From: an uncultured Parabacteroides sp.
GTDB lineage: Bacteria > Bacteroidota > Bacteroidia > Bacteroidales > Tannerellaceae
Reading direction: 5' to 3'
NCBI RefSeq assembly: GCF_905196875.1
Contig: NZ_CAJJWO010000040.1
Span: 1-46,275, forward strand
Length of the DNA: 46,275 nucleotides
Shown: one piece after another, positions 14,768 to 23,921 of the stretch
Position numbering within the stretch: position 1 is the first letter of the stretch
How the letters are laid out: each line of letters starts with the position of its first letter
Translations under genes and position numbers: made by a program
Notes under the pieces: generated by a model
Databases searched by the model: none
Told to the model about the DNA's origin: nothing
What the model saw: only the letters and a program-made list of their open reading frames with translations

Positions 14768-15544
14768 ATGAAAGCAGTAATTTTAGCAGGAGGATATGGT
14801 ACTCGTTTGAGCGAAGCGACCAATTTAATACCTAAGCCTATGGTAGAAATAGGAGGGAAACCTATTCTTTGGCATATCATGAAAATATACAGCTATTACG
14901 GAGTCAATGAATTTATAATTTGCTGTGGTTATAAGCAATACGTAATAAAAGAATATTTTGCTAATTATTTCAGACACAATAGTGATATGATTGTTGATTT
15001 ATCAAATAACAATATTGATATTTTAAGTAATCATTCGGAAAAATGGAAAGTGGCAATGATTGATACAGGTTTAGATACCATGACTGGAGGAAGAATTAAA
15101 CGTGTTCAAAAATATATAGGAAATGAGACATTTTGTTTAACCTACGGTGATGGAGTAGCCGATGTGGATATTTCAAAATTGATTGAAGCACATAAGCAAT
15201 CCGGTAAATATCTTTCTATGATGGCCTATCAACCAGGGGGACGTTTAGGAGTCTTGAACATTAATGAGGAAAATGGAATTGTTGAATCTTTTATTGAAAA
15301 GCCAACAGATACGGGAACTTGGATTAACGCTGGTTTCTTTGTTTGTGAGCCACAGATTTTTAATTATTTACAAGGTGACCATGAAATGTTTGAAAAAGAG
15401 CCGATCCAAAGAATATTGCTTGATAAACAATTGCACGCAATAAAACATGCGGGATTTTGGAAACCAATGGATACTCTTCGTGATAACATTGAATTTAATA
15501 AATTGTGGGATAATAACAAAGCTCCTTGGAAAGTCTGGGAATAA
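14768..15544 (+). CDS. rfbF: Glucose-1-phosphate cytidylyltransferase
   Basis: 258 residues, the standard RfbF length. It makes CDP-glucose from CTP and glucose 1-phosphate. 'ILAGGYGTRLSEATNLIPKPM' (from residue 5) holds the nucleotide loop and catalytic lysine, 'LTYGDGVADVDI' the metal-binding Asp, and 'FIEKPTDTGTWINAGFFVCEP' and 'GFWKPMDTLRDN' are signature RfbF segments. It feeds the dehydratase encoded directly downstream. Confidence 0.95.
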   Translation: MKAVILAGGYGTRLSEATNLIPKPMVEIGGKPILWHIMKIYSYYGVNEFIICCGYKQYVIKEYFANYFRHNSDMIVDLSNNNIDILSNHSEKWKVAMIDTGLDTMTGGRIKRVQKYIGNETFCLTYGDGVADVDISKLIEAHKQSGKYLSMMAYQPGGRLGVLNINEENGIVESFIEKPTDTGTWINAGFFVCEPQIFNYLQGDHEMFEKEPIQRILLDKQLHAIKHAGFWKPMDTLRDNIEFNKLWDNNKAPWKVWE

Positions 15545-15566
15545 CAAACTTATAATAAACTAATTT

Positions 15567-16667
15567 ATGGCATTTAATAATATATACAAAGAAAAAAAAG
15601 TCCTTATTACAGGTAATACGGGGTTTAAAGGTAGTTGGCTTTCAACATGGTTACTAGTTTTGGGTGCAGATGTTTACGGGTATGCTAATAATATACCAAC
15701 AACTCCATCTATATTTGAAACCATTCAATTAAACAAAAAAATCCATCATCGTTATGGAGATATCAGAGATAAAAAGCAAATGAATGATTATATACAGGAA
15801 ATAAAACCTGATTTTATATTTCATTTAGCAGCTCAAGCCATTGTTTCAACTTCCTATGAAGAACCTTTTGATACTATTGAAACTAATGTAATGGGTACAA
15901 CATGCGTTTTAGAAGCCATTCGGAATATTTCTTGGAAATGTACCTGCGTATTGATTACAAGTGATAAAGCATATAATAATGTAGAATGGATATGGGGATA
16001 TCGTGAAAATGATTCCATAGGAGGAAAAGATGTATATTCCGGTTCCAAAGGAGCAGCAGAGCTTGTAATAAAATGTTTTTGGCATTCATTTATCAAAAAT
16101 AAATCAAATATAAAATTAGGAGTTGCCAGAGCTGGAAATGTAATTGGAGGTGGAGATTGGGCGAAAGACCGGATTGTAGTAGATTGTATAAAAGCGTTTG
16201 CAAACAATGAAGTTGTTGAAATCCGATGCCCCAAGGCCACCCGTCCGTGGCAACATGTATTAGAACCATTAAGTGGTTATCTCACTTTAGGCAGATATCT
16301 ATATGAAGAAATATCAGAAAACGGTGAAGCTTATAATTTTGGTCCTCGTGCAGAACAGACAAAGACTGTTTATGAATTAACACAAGATTTAGCCCGTTTG
16401 TGGGAAGATGATAAAACTAATGCGGTGAAATTAACAGATGATATTCCTTTCAAAGAAGCTACGTTATTAAAACTAAATTGCGATAAAGCACTGGTCTATC
16501 TTAATTGGCAGTCAACTTTACATTATGATCAATGTGTAAAAATGATTGTAGATTGGTATAAAGAATATTATGTCACTAAAACAACAAGTATGTATGACTT
16601 AACCGTAAGGCATATAAATAGTTATATGTCTGAAGCTAAGAAACAAAATCTCGATTGGACAAAATAA
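15567..16667 (+). CDS. rfbG: CDP-glucose 4,6-dehydratase
   Basis: 366 residues, extended SDR enzyme converting CDP-glucose to CDP-4-keto-6-deoxyglucose with bound NAD. 'ITGNTGFKGSW' (14-24) is the nucleotide-binding loop, 'TSDKAY' (131-136) and 'YSGSK' (Y157, K161) form the active site, and 'ARAGNVIGGGDWA' plus 'RPWQHVLEPLSGYL' are RfbG signatures. Its product is the branch point for 3,6-dideoxyhexoses and 6-deoxyhexoses. RfbH, needed for the 3,6-dideoxy branch, is absent from the window. Confidence 0.95.
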   Translation: MAFNNIYKEKKVLITGNTGFKGSWLSTWLLVLGADVYGYANNIPTTPSIFETIQLNKKIHHRYGDIRDKKQMNDYIQEIKPDFIFHLAAQAIVSTSYEEPFDTIETNVMGTTCVLEAIRNISWKCTCVLITSDKAYNNVEWIWGYRENDSIGGKDVYSGSKGAAELVIKCFWHSFIKNKSNIKLGVARAGNVIGGGDWAKDRIVVDCIKAFANNEVVEIRCPKATRPWQHVLEPLSGYLTLGRYLYEEISENGEAYNFGPRAEQTKTVYELTQDLARLWEDDKTNAVKLTDDIPFKEATLLKLNCDKALVYLNWQSTLHYDQCVKMIVDWYKEYYVTKTTSMYDLTVRHINSYMSEAKKQNLDWTK

Positions 16668-16669
16668 AA

Positions 16670-17098
16670 ATGGAAGGAGTGACATTGCATCCTCTTAAAC
16701 ACATCATTGTACCTAAAGGGGATATTTATCATGCTTTGAAAAGCACGGATGAGGGATACAAGGGATTTGGAGAAGCTTATTTTTCACAAGTGGAAGAAGG
16801 GGTAGTGAAAGGCTGGAAACGTCATAACCGTATGACTCTTAATTTAATTGTTCCACTAGGACGTATTAAATTCATTATTTATGATGGCAGAGAAGAAAGC
16901 GTCACAAAAGGAACATTTGAAGAAATTATATTGTCTCCCAAAGAGAACTATCAGCGTTTGACGATTGCTCCAGGGTTATGGTTGGCTTTTTGTGGTATGG
17001 ATAAAGGAACTTCTATGTTAATGAATATTATCCCAGAGCCACATGATCCGAAAGAGGCAGATAGAAAAGAAATAGACGAAATCTCATATAATTTTTAG
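16670..17098 (+). CDS. RmlC-like sugar-nucleotide epimerase
   Basis: 142 residues. The ATG at 16670 follows the rfbG stop directly; an in-frame TTG at 16655 lies inside rfbG. The cupin-like sequence ('DIYHALKSTDEGYKGFGEAYFSQVEEG', 'GWKRHNRMTLNLIVPLG', 'RLTIAPGLWLAFCGMD') resembles dTDP-4-dehydrorhamnose 3,5-epimerase but is shorter (usual ~180). 'KRHNRMT' is the expected active-site His region. In this CDP-sugar operon it probably epimerises CDP-4-keto-6-deoxyglucose at C3, C5 or both. This substrate is inferred from position. Confidence 0.82.
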   Translation: MEGVTLHPLKHIIVPKGDIYHALKSTDEGYKGFGEAYFSQVEEGVVKGWKRHNRMTLNLIVPLGRIKFIIYDGREESVTKGTFEEIILSPKENYQRLTIAPGLWLAFCGMDKGTSMLMNIIPEPHDPKEADRKEIDEISYNF

Positions 17099-17100
17099 GC

Positions 17101-18000
17101 ATGAAAATATTAATAACAGGAGCTACCGGTTTTGTAGGAAAAACATTAGTGCCTTATCTTTATTCAAATGGTGTTACAGATATAGCCTTGTTGGTGAGGG
17201 ACAAAAATAAAGCTACAGCTTTGTTTCCCAATATTCCATTGTCTTTGATAACTGTAAATAATGTAGAATGGAGAAGTGAAGTCATATCTTATAATGCAGA
17301 TATTGTTTTACACATGGCTACTCTATTCAACACCAAATGTGATGCCCAGAATGCTTTTAAAATTATAGAAACCAATATATTACTAACAACACTATTATTA
17401 GAAGCAATTTCTCACACCGATTGTACCCATTTTATCAATATTGGCACTTTTTCCGAATACCTCTATGGAGCTGGTGAATACTTTCCCAATAATCTTTATT
17501 CAGCAAGTAAAACCGCTGTTCGCCCTATAATTAAATATTATCAAACCCAATCCACATGGAAATGGATTAATGTTATAATATATTCCCCCTATGGAAAGAA
17601 GAATGAACATAAAAAAGTATTAGATTATATGATTGATTCAATGGATGCTCCATGCCCCATAAAATTCAGCAAGGGAGAACAAATTTTAGATTTCATTCAT
17701 GTAAATGATATAGCAAATTTTTTTCTTACATTGTTAAATAAACGAGCAATTTTAATTAATAACTTCTATGAATTCCATTTAGGAACAGGAGAAGGACATT
17801 CCATAAAAAAAATAGCAGATCTAATGGAAATTATCTTTGGAAAGAAAATCAAAGCCAAATGGGGTGGAATGGATTATCGCAAATTAGATACAATGTATGC
17901 CGTAGCTCCAATAGCTAAGAACATTGAAATACTGAATTGGCGAGCAAGGATTAGTATAGTTGAAGGGCTTAATATCTTAAAACAGGACATCTATGGATAA
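17101..18000 (+). CDS. SDR-family CDP-4-keto-6-deoxyhexose reductase candidate
   Basis: 299 residues. 'ITGATGFVG' (5-13) is the NAD(P)-binding loop, 'GTFSEYLYG' (115-123) supplies the active-site Ser/Thr and 'YSASK' (Y133, K137) the catalytic pair. It resembles the RfbJ/abequose synthase type of reductases that act at C4 of CDP-4-keto sugars. Downstream of RfbF, RfbG and an epimerase, it probably yields a finished CDP-6-deoxyhexose. Overlaps the next gene by 8 bases. Confidence 0.85.
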   Translation: MKILITGATGFVGKTLVPYLYSNGVTDIALLVRDKNKATALFPNIPLSLITVNNVEWRSEVISYNADIVLHMATLFNTKCDAQNAFKIIETNILLTTLLLEAISHTDCTHFINIGTFSEYLYGAGEYFPNNLYSASKTAVRPIIKYYQTQSTWKWINVIIYSPYGKKNEHKKVLDYMIDSMDAPCPIKFSKGEQILDFIHVNDIANFFLTLLNKRAILINNFYEFHLGTGEGHSIKKIADLMEIIFGKKIKAKWGGMDYRKLDTMYAVAPIAKNIEILNWRARISIVEGLNILKQDIYG

Positions 18001-19060
18001 TAACAATTGCATGGTTACTATTTCAATGCCAGTATATAAATCAGAAAAATATATAAAGCGTGCCTTTGTGTCAGCATTAAATCAAGATTTTAAAAACACA
18101 GAGATTTTGATCATAAATAATGGAAGTACTGATAAGAGTATGGAAATCATTAATGAAGTTATTGCAAACTATGAAGGGAATAAAGAAATCCGCATTATTA
18201 AACGAGATGTAAATATAGGGCTTGGCGATGCAAGAAATTTAGCAATAGAACATGCAAAAGGGGAATATCTATTTTTTATGGATAGTGATGACGAGATTAC
18301 TACAGATTGTATAAGTAAGCTATATGGTAAAATGAATCAATTAGATGTAGACTTTGTTGCTGGCTCTGTTATCCTCAAAGGATTCACAAGTCTACGAGTA
18401 ATAGGATGTTTTAATAAATATAAAGATGAACTGATACAAGGAGAATCTTCATTGTCTAATTACGTTTACCTGAAAAAGAATCACTTAAATATAACAACAT
18501 GGAACAAGCTCTATAGTGTAAGTTTTCTAAGAAATAATAACATATTATGTGAACCGACTCACTTAAATGAAGACGAATTATTCACTTTTAAAGTAATATT
18601 AAAAACAAAATCTTGCTTTTTATCATCTGATGAAACATATCATTATTATATGAATGAAGATTCTGCTATGGGAACACACAGAAATTCATTCAATGAATTT
18701 TTGTGTAATCAAATGGTTGAGATAATAAGAAATAAAATAAAACTCATAAATGAATATGAACATAGTTTACTTGTTGACACTATAATAGTATCCATATTAT
18801 ATCAAAGTTTATCTAATGCTTATGCCATTTACCGTTTCCCAAACGTTAATAATGAAATTTTAGAAAGAACATTAAAACATCTATTATCTACCAATTTATC
18901 ATTTAAGCAAGTTATACAACTCAAATGTAAAACTTTAACTCCTATTTTTATATATATGTATATGAAATTACCTTTTTATGTAAAGGTGAAAACTCTAACT
19001 TTATTATATATATTAAACTTTAACTGGTTCAATAGGATCCTATTTTTGAAAAATAAATAG
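17993..19060 (+). CDS. Family 2 (GT-A) glycosyltransferase
   Basis: 355 residues. 'TISMPVYKSEKYIKRAFVSAL' opens the GT-A fold, 'IINNGSTDKS' replaces the usual 'VDDGSTD' with two Asn, and 'FFMDSDDEI' is the DXD metal site. Beyond ~residue 230 the sequence is hydrophobic and diverges. It adds one sugar of the repeat unit, probably at the cytoplasmic membrane face. Stop codon directly abuts the next start. Confidence 0.88.
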   Translation: MDNNNCMVTISMPVYKSEKYIKRAFVSALNQDFKNTEILIINNGSTDKSMEIINEVIANYEGNKEIRIIKRDVNIGLGDARNLAIEHAKGEYLFFMDSDDEITTDCISKLYGKMNQLDVDFVAGSVILKGFTSLRVIGCFNKYKDELIQGESSLSNYVYLKKNHLNITTWNKLYSVSFLRNNNILCEPTHLNEDELFTFKVILKTKSCFLSSDETYHYYMNEDSAMGTHRNSFNEFLCNQMVEIIRNKIKLINEYEHSLLVDTIIVSILYQSLSNAYAIYRFPNVNNEILERTLKHLLSTNLSFKQVIQLKCKTLTPIFIYMYMKLPFYVKVKTLTLLYILNFNWFNRILFLKNK

Positions 19061-20245
19061 ATGTATTTACCACAAATAGTCATATTATTATTTAGCTTAT
19101 TTTCATTTATTAGTTTTAAGTTAGAAAAGAACTGGACAAGTCCTTCTTTTATAACTTCGACTTTATGGCTTATAATTATTACAGCTTATAATTATCTGCC
19201 ACATGAACTGTATAATCTTTCAAATAAATTTTATTATTCACTTTTACTTTGGGTTCTTCCTTTTTGTATTTTTTCTTCTTTATTTTCGAAATTCAATTTA
19301 AAAGTCCCTAAAATTCTAAAACAAGAATTCCCTAACTCAAATCGGATTAAAGCACTCTTGAATATAATGCTTATAACTAGTACATTACTTATATTTCTGC
19401 TTTATAAAATTTCACAAGGGAGTGATAGTATAGCAGGAACTATTCGGATGCTTTCTATTAATCATGAGTTACCTACCTCTATTTCTTTTTTGATGTATAT
19501 ATTCACTTTTGGTATTGTTTTTATTATATGCTATTTGTTAGAAAAGAATATAAATTATTCAAACAAATTTAAGGTTCTATGTATATTATATTTGATTCTA
19601 ATCTTATTCCAAGGCAATAAGGGAACAATAGCTCAATTAATGTTTGCAACAATCTACATTTTACAATTTAAAAATAAATTAAATAAAAAGATATTCATTA
19701 CTATAATTTCAGGATGCATATTTCTTATGAGTGCCGTTGTTATATTTAGAAATGATGCCGAAGATACAACATTAATTAATTATTTACTTATATATATATT
19801 ATCTCCCCTTCCTGCTTTCGACATGGTACTAAATTCTGAATTTGTAGTATCTGGCGGATTCCCAGGAAGCATGACTTTTGCTGCTTTATTTAGAATATTC
19901 GACGCAGTAGGTGTAAATATCGGAATAAAACAATATCAAGTTGATTCATGGTGGGTTAATGTTCCTTTGCCGACAAATGTTTTTACTGTCATGCAAACTT
20001 TTTATATTGATTTTGGCTATTTAGGTATATTCTTCTTCTCATCATTATTGGGGATAGTCTGGGGGCAATTATTCAATTTTACCAAAAGAAATATTAGAGT
20101 TTTTGTTCTAATTTATGCTTTATTTTTTTATTGGTTATTCCTAACATTCTTTGCAGATTATATCTTCACTTTTTTTTCTATCAGTATTCAGATGATCTTT
20201 TTCTCAATGCTATTATATCTAAAAATCACATTAAGAAGTAAGTAA
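19061..20245 (+). CDS. wzy: Wzy-type repeat-unit polymerase
   Basis: 394 residues with about ten to eleven hydrophobic segments and a large periplasmic loop around residues 255-320 ('SEFVVSGGFPGSMTFAALFRIFDAVGV', 'YQVDSWWVNVPLPTNVFT'). 'ILFQGNKGTIAQLMFA' resembles the 'GsRg' cytoplasmic/periplasmic motif region of O-antigen polymerases. These proteins are poorly conserved, so the call rests on topology, size and being the only polymerase-like gene beside wzx. It joins flipped repeat units in the periplasm. Confidence 0.85.
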   Translation: MYLPQIVILLFSLFSFISFKLEKNWTSPSFITSTLWLIIITAYNYLPHELYNLSNKFYYSLLLWVLPFCIFSSLFSKFNLKVPKILKQEFPNSNRIKALLNIMLITSTLLIFLLYKISQGSDSIAGTIRMLSINHELPTSISFLMYIFTFGIVFIICYLLEKNINYSNKFKVLCILYLILILFQGNKGTIAQLMFATIYILQFKNKLNKKIFITIISGCIFLMSAVVIFRNDAEDTTLINYLLIYILSPLPAFDMVLNSEFVVSGGFPGSMTFAALFRIFDAVGVNIGIKQYQVDSWWVNVPLPTNVFTVMQTFYIDFGYLGIFFFSSLLGIVWGQLFNFTKRNIRVFVLIYALFFYWLFLTFFADYIFTFFSISIQMIFFSMLLYLKITLRSK

Positions 20246-20297
20246 CATAAACACTCATAACATCATTGATTAATAAGTTCTCATTAATAATTTCTCT

Positions 20298-21377
20298 ATG
20301 AAAATATTACATATCACAAATACTCTTGAAGAAGGAGGGCTTGAAACTTTTTTATATGAATTGCTTCCTTTACTGAAAAATAATAATATTGATGTGGAGT
20401 TATTGGTTCTCGATAAAAATAAAGTAAAATTGAAACCGATTTTTGAAGAAAAAGGTATAAAAATTCATACAGGAAAGTTTAATTGTATATATAATCCATT
20501 GAATATCTTTATAATAAGAAAATATTTAAAAAAATATGATATTATCCATATTCATCTCTTTCCCACACAATATTTCGCAGCTATAGCTAAATTATTAATA
20601 TTCAAAGTTCCAATAATGATAACTACGGAACATTCAAGCTATAATCGTCGTAGATCTAAATATTGGTTAAGATTAATTGAAACATTCATATATAAACAAT
20701 ATAGGTATATTACAACAGTTAGCTTTGAAGCTAAAAATTGCTTGGATAAATGGGCGAAAACTTCAAATAAGACTTATGCTATATATAATGGAATCAATTT
20801 AAATCAATATCATAATGCATCACCTCATCCAAGACAAAATTTAGGTTTTACGAATGATGATAAATTGATATTAATGGTTGCAAGATTTTTTTCTCAAAAA
20901 GACCACCTTACGCCAATAAAGGCATTATCACTAACACCTTTCAACACACATTTACTATATGTCGGTTCTGGAGATACAGTGGATTTTTACAAAGAAAAAG
21001 CTAAAGAATATGGAGTTGCAGATAGAATCCACTTTTTAGGTAGACGTTCCGATATACCCGAGTTAGCAAAAATGTGTAACATTGGACTTCTTGCCTCTAA
21101 CTATGAAGGGTTCGGCTTGTCAACTTTAGAAATAATGGCAGCAGGAAAACCTGTAATTGTATCAGATATCGATGGAATTAGAGAACTTGTTAAAGGTTAT
21201 GGGCTGTTGTTTAAAAATTATGATATAAATGATTTAGCTGAAAAAATAACATCTCTAAATGATCCTATTTACTATGAAAGCATAAGAATTCAATGTTTAA
21301 AAAGATCTAAAGATTTCGATATTTCAAAAACAGTACAACAGTATATTAAATTATATACCACCTCATATAATGAATAA
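20298..21377 (+). CDS. Family 4 (GT-B) glycosyltransferase
   Basis: 359 residues. 'TNTLEEGGLETFLYELLPLL' is the N-terminal acceptor-binding loop, 'TTEHSSYNRR' a typical N-domain segment, and 'VARFFSQKDHLTPIKAL' with 'EGFGLSTLEIMAAGKPVIVSD' the GT4 donor-binding region. 52 bases separate it from wzy, the largest gap within the block. It overlaps the following transferase by 8 bases. Confidence 0.9.
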   Translation: MKILHITNTLEEGGLETFLYELLPLLKNNNIDVELLVLDKNKVKLKPIFEEKGIKIHTGKFNCIYNPLNIFIIRKYLKKYDIIHIHLFPTQYFAAIAKLLIFKVPIMITTEHSSYNRRRSKYWLRLIETFIYKQYRYITTVSFEAKNCLDKWAKTSNKTYAIYNGINLNQYHNASPHPRQNLGFTNDDKLILMVARFFSQKDHLTPIKALSLTPFNTHLLYVGSGDTVDFYKEKAKEYGVADRIHFLGRRSDIPELAKMCNIGLLASNYEGFGLSTLEIMAAGKPVIVSDIDGIRELVKGYGLLFKNYDINDLAEKITSLNDPIYYESIRIQCLKRSKDFDISKTVQQYIKLYTTSYNE

Positions 21378-22125
21378 TCAACTAATATCCATCATTACCC
21401 CCATGTATAACGGGGAAAAGTATGTATCTCAGACAATAGAGTCGGTTATTTCACAAACATACCCAAATTGGGAAATGATTATAGTAGATGACGGCTCTAA
21501 AGATAACAGTCCACAGATTGTAGAAAATTATTCTCAAAAAGATAAGAGAATTAGATTAATATGGCAACCTAATGCAGGTTCTGCTGCTGCACGAAATAAT
21601 GCATTGAAACATGCAAATGGTAGATATATCTGCTTCTTAGATGCTGATGATTTATTAGACAATCAGTTTCTCGAAAAACAGTTGCATCTCATTAAAAGTA
21701 AAAATGCAGGACTAGTTTATGCTTCTTATCGTCGTGTAAACGAGAATAATAAAGAAATACTTAAACCTTTTATTGTACCTAATAAAGTTAATTATAATGG
21801 TTTATTAAAAACGTGTTCTATATCATGTTTAACAGCAATGTTTGATAAAGAAAAAACAGGAGAAATATTTTTTAATGAATCTTTAAAAAGCATGAGAGAT
21901 GATTTTGTTTTCTGGCTTTCTATGCTAAAAAAAATAGATTACGCTTATGGAAATAAAGACATTCTAGCTTCGTATCGTGTATTTGCAGCTAGTACAACCG
22001 GAAATAAAAAAAAAGTAATGAAACCCCAATTCATGGTATATTATAAAGTTGAGAAGTTAGGTTTGATAAGAAGCACTTATTATTTCATAAATTGGGCTAT
22101 TAATGGTTTTTTTAAATATAGATAG
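21370..22125 (+). CDS. Family 2 (GT-A) glycosyltransferase
   Basis: 251 residues, a compact single-domain GT2. 'SIITPMYNGEKYVSQTIESV', 'IIVDDGSKDNS' and the DXD-bearing 'FLDADDLLD' are canonical. 'SMRDDFVFWLSMLKK' carries the C-terminal catalytic-base region. It probably adds a side or terminal sugar; together with the other three transferases and the WecA-like enzyme this suggests a repeat unit of about five sugars. Confidence 0.9.
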   Translation: MNNQLISIITPMYNGEKYVSQTIESVISQTYPNWEMIIVDDGSKDNSPQIVENYSQKDKRIRLIWQPNAGSAAARNNALKHANGRYICFLDADDLLDNQFLEKQLHLIKSKNAGLVYASYRRVNENNKEILKPFIVPNKVNYNGLLKTCSISCLTAMFDKEKTGEIFFNESLKSMRDDFVFWLSMLKKIDYAYGNKDILASYRVFAASTTGNKKKVMKPQFMVYYKVEKLGLIRSTYYFINWAINGFFKYR

Positions 22126-22130
22126 ATTTC

Positions 22131-23378
22131 ATGGATTTAATTATAGGAGCAGGTGTGTCTGGAATTAGTTATGCTAATTTCACAAAGAATGATTTTATTG
22201 TCATTGAAAAAGAGAGTGAATTAGGAGGATACTGCAGAACAATTAAGAGAAATGGATATGTATGGGATTATTCCGGTCATTTTTTCCATTTTCGAGATTC
22301 TGAAATAGAAAAAACTGTTTGTAAAAACATATCTCCAAAAGCTCTTGTACAAGTAGAAAAGCATACTCAAATATTATATAATGGAAAATATATAGATTTT
22401 CCTTTCCAAAAAAACATTCATCAACTTAAAAAAGAAGAACTAATAGATTGCTTATATGATTTGTTTAATGTATCTGATGGAGAAAACTACTCTACATTTA
22501 AAGAAATGATTTACGCCAAGTTTGGTAAATCAATTGCAGAGAAGTTTCTTATTCCTTATAATGAAAAATTATATGCTTGTAATCTAGACATCCTTGATAT
22601 GGATGCTATGGGGCGTTTCTTTCCGAAAGCCGATAAAGAGGAAATTATATTAAACTTCAAAGCAACTAATAATACTTCTTATAATAGCCATTTTACTTAT
22701 CCAAAAGAAGGAGCAATAGAATATATTAGCTCGCTTGTAAAAAACATAGATTCAGATAAAATATTCATCGAGGAAGAACTTCAGAGCATTGATGTAAATA
22801 ACAAGATCGCATTTACAACTAAACGTGAGATTAGGTATGATAATTTGATTTCAACCTTGCCTTTTCCCATTCTTCTTGATAAGTGCAGTGTAGAATATCC
22901 ACAAGATATTTTCACTTGTAATAAGGTACTTGTTTTCAATTTAGGATTTGATTCAAAAGGAGATGATATAATTAACAATTGGATATATATGCCTAATAAG
23001 GATTTTATATTTTATCGGATAGGTTATTATGATAATATTATTGGAGGTGATAGGATGTCTTTATATGTAGAAATTGGATTTCCAGAAAAGGCTGAATTAA
23101 AAGATAATTCATATTATTTAGAACGGATATTGACAGACCTTAAAAAAGCAGGAATAATTTCTTCTCAAAAATTAATTGATTACGAGACAGTCTTAATGAA
23201 TCCTGCTTATGTACATATTAATAAAAAAAGCACAGAAGCTTTAAATAAGTACAAACAATTATTAGCTGCCAATAATATATACTCAATTGGAAGATATGGT
23301 AGTTGGACATATTGTTCTATCGAAGATAATATTATAGAAGCAAGGTCTTTAGCTCATAGTATGAGGAGGATTATTTAG
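22131..23378 (+). CDS. UDP-galactopyranose-mutase-like flavoenzyme
   Basis: 415 residues. 'LIIGAGVSGISYA' (3-15) is the FAD dinucleotide-binding loop, 'VIEKESELGGYCRTI' the ribose-binding acid and downstream Gly pair, 'YVWDYSGHFFHF' the segment contacting FAD, and 'YSIGRYGSWTYCSIEDNI' near the C-terminus matches the flavin-contact end of UDP-galactopyranose mutases of the eukaryote-like type. Such mutases interconvert pyranose and furanose nucleotide sugars. As the last capsule gene it may supply UDP-galactofuranose or a furanose form of the local deoxysugar. A different amine-oxidase-like activity cannot be excluded. The AT-rich block ends with this gene. Confidence 0.78.
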   Translation: MDLIIGAGVSGISYANFTKNDFIVIEKESELGGYCRTIKRNGYVWDYSGHFFHFRDSEIEKTVCKNISPKALVQVEKHTQILYNGKYIDFPFQKNIHQLKKEELIDCLYDLFNVSDGENYSTFKEMIYAKFGKSIAEKFLIPYNEKLYACNLDILDMDAMGRFFPKADKEEIILNFKATNNTSYNSHFTYPKEGAIEYISSLVKNIDSDKIFIEEELQSIDVNNKIAFTTKREIRYDNLISTLPFPILLDKCSVEYPQDIFTCNKVLVFNLGFDSKGDDIINNWIYMPNKDFIFYRIGYYDNIIGGDRMSLYVEIGFPEKAELKDNSYYLERILTDLKKAGIISSQKLIDYETVLMNPAYVHINKKSTEALNKYKQLLAANNIYSIGRYGSWTYCSIEDNIIEARSLAHSMRRII

Positions 23379-23417
23379 AGTTCCCTGAATAATTCAAGTT
23401 GTTGAAAGTGGAAAAAA

Positions 23418-23523
23418 ATGGGAGAACGTAACGAGATAAAAGCTACTTTTGGAACTGGAAAGCGAATCTACAGAGCTAATGATATTGAGTAAAGTTGCTG
23501 GAAACGGCCAACTGTTGGACAGG
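23418..23523 (+). pseudogene. C-terminal remnant of a DDE transposase
   Basis: From 23418, 24 codons read MGERNEIKATFGTGKRIYRA and NDIE, then stop. 'RNE..ATFGTGKR.YRAN.I' is a C-terminal hallmark of IS1182/IS5-like transposases. In another frame 'LLETANCWTG' (to ~23523) continues the same protein, so at least one frameshift is present. Both ends of the element are gone. It marks an old insertion at the boundary of the capsule block. Confidence 0.6.
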
Positions 23524-23628
23524 TAAGGAGAAAATTATTCAGGAAGCCGAAGATAATTCCCAATTGGGTTATTGGAGATACACATAATTGGTTCTGAGTT
23601 TTGAAAGAAGGATTTTCTATCCAAAGAA

Positions 23629-23778
23629 AATGTACATCTGATTTCACGGTTGTTTAATATGCATCAATCAGGTGATTACGATGACCTTTTTGACTAGACA
23701 GAAGAAGAGGTACAACCTTTCTTTGATAAGAGAAATAACTTTTTGATCCTCATGAAAAAATTAACTACCTCAAAATAA
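23629..23778 (+). pseudogene. Remnant of a HEPN-domain protein gene
   Basis: One frame reads NVHLISRLFNMHQSGDYDDL then FD, an internal TAG, and TEEEVQPFFDKRNNFLILM up to TAA at 23776-23778. The 'SGDYDD' and 'TEEEVQPFFDK' pattern is the C-terminal helix pair of HEPN proteins, commonly found beside MNT-type nucleotidyltransferases in toxin-antitoxin pairs. The upstream half is missing or scrambled. 23524-23628 and 23779-23921 show nothing recognisable. Confidence 0.6.
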
Positions 23779-23921
23779 CCGAAAAAGCCCGTCACCCTCT
23801 CTTAGCAAGAGAAAATAACAGACTTTAAACTCTCAAACTTCCATTTCTGCATCCTCCCACTCCTCTTTCTGATAATACTAGTCGAGAATGATGAAAAATA
23901 GAAGGTAATTATCTTTCCAAC

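Noticed and set aside
15854..16240. Leftward 128-codon frame inside rfbG
   Set aside because: Opposite strand of the dehydratase with catalytic motifs; no independent evidence.
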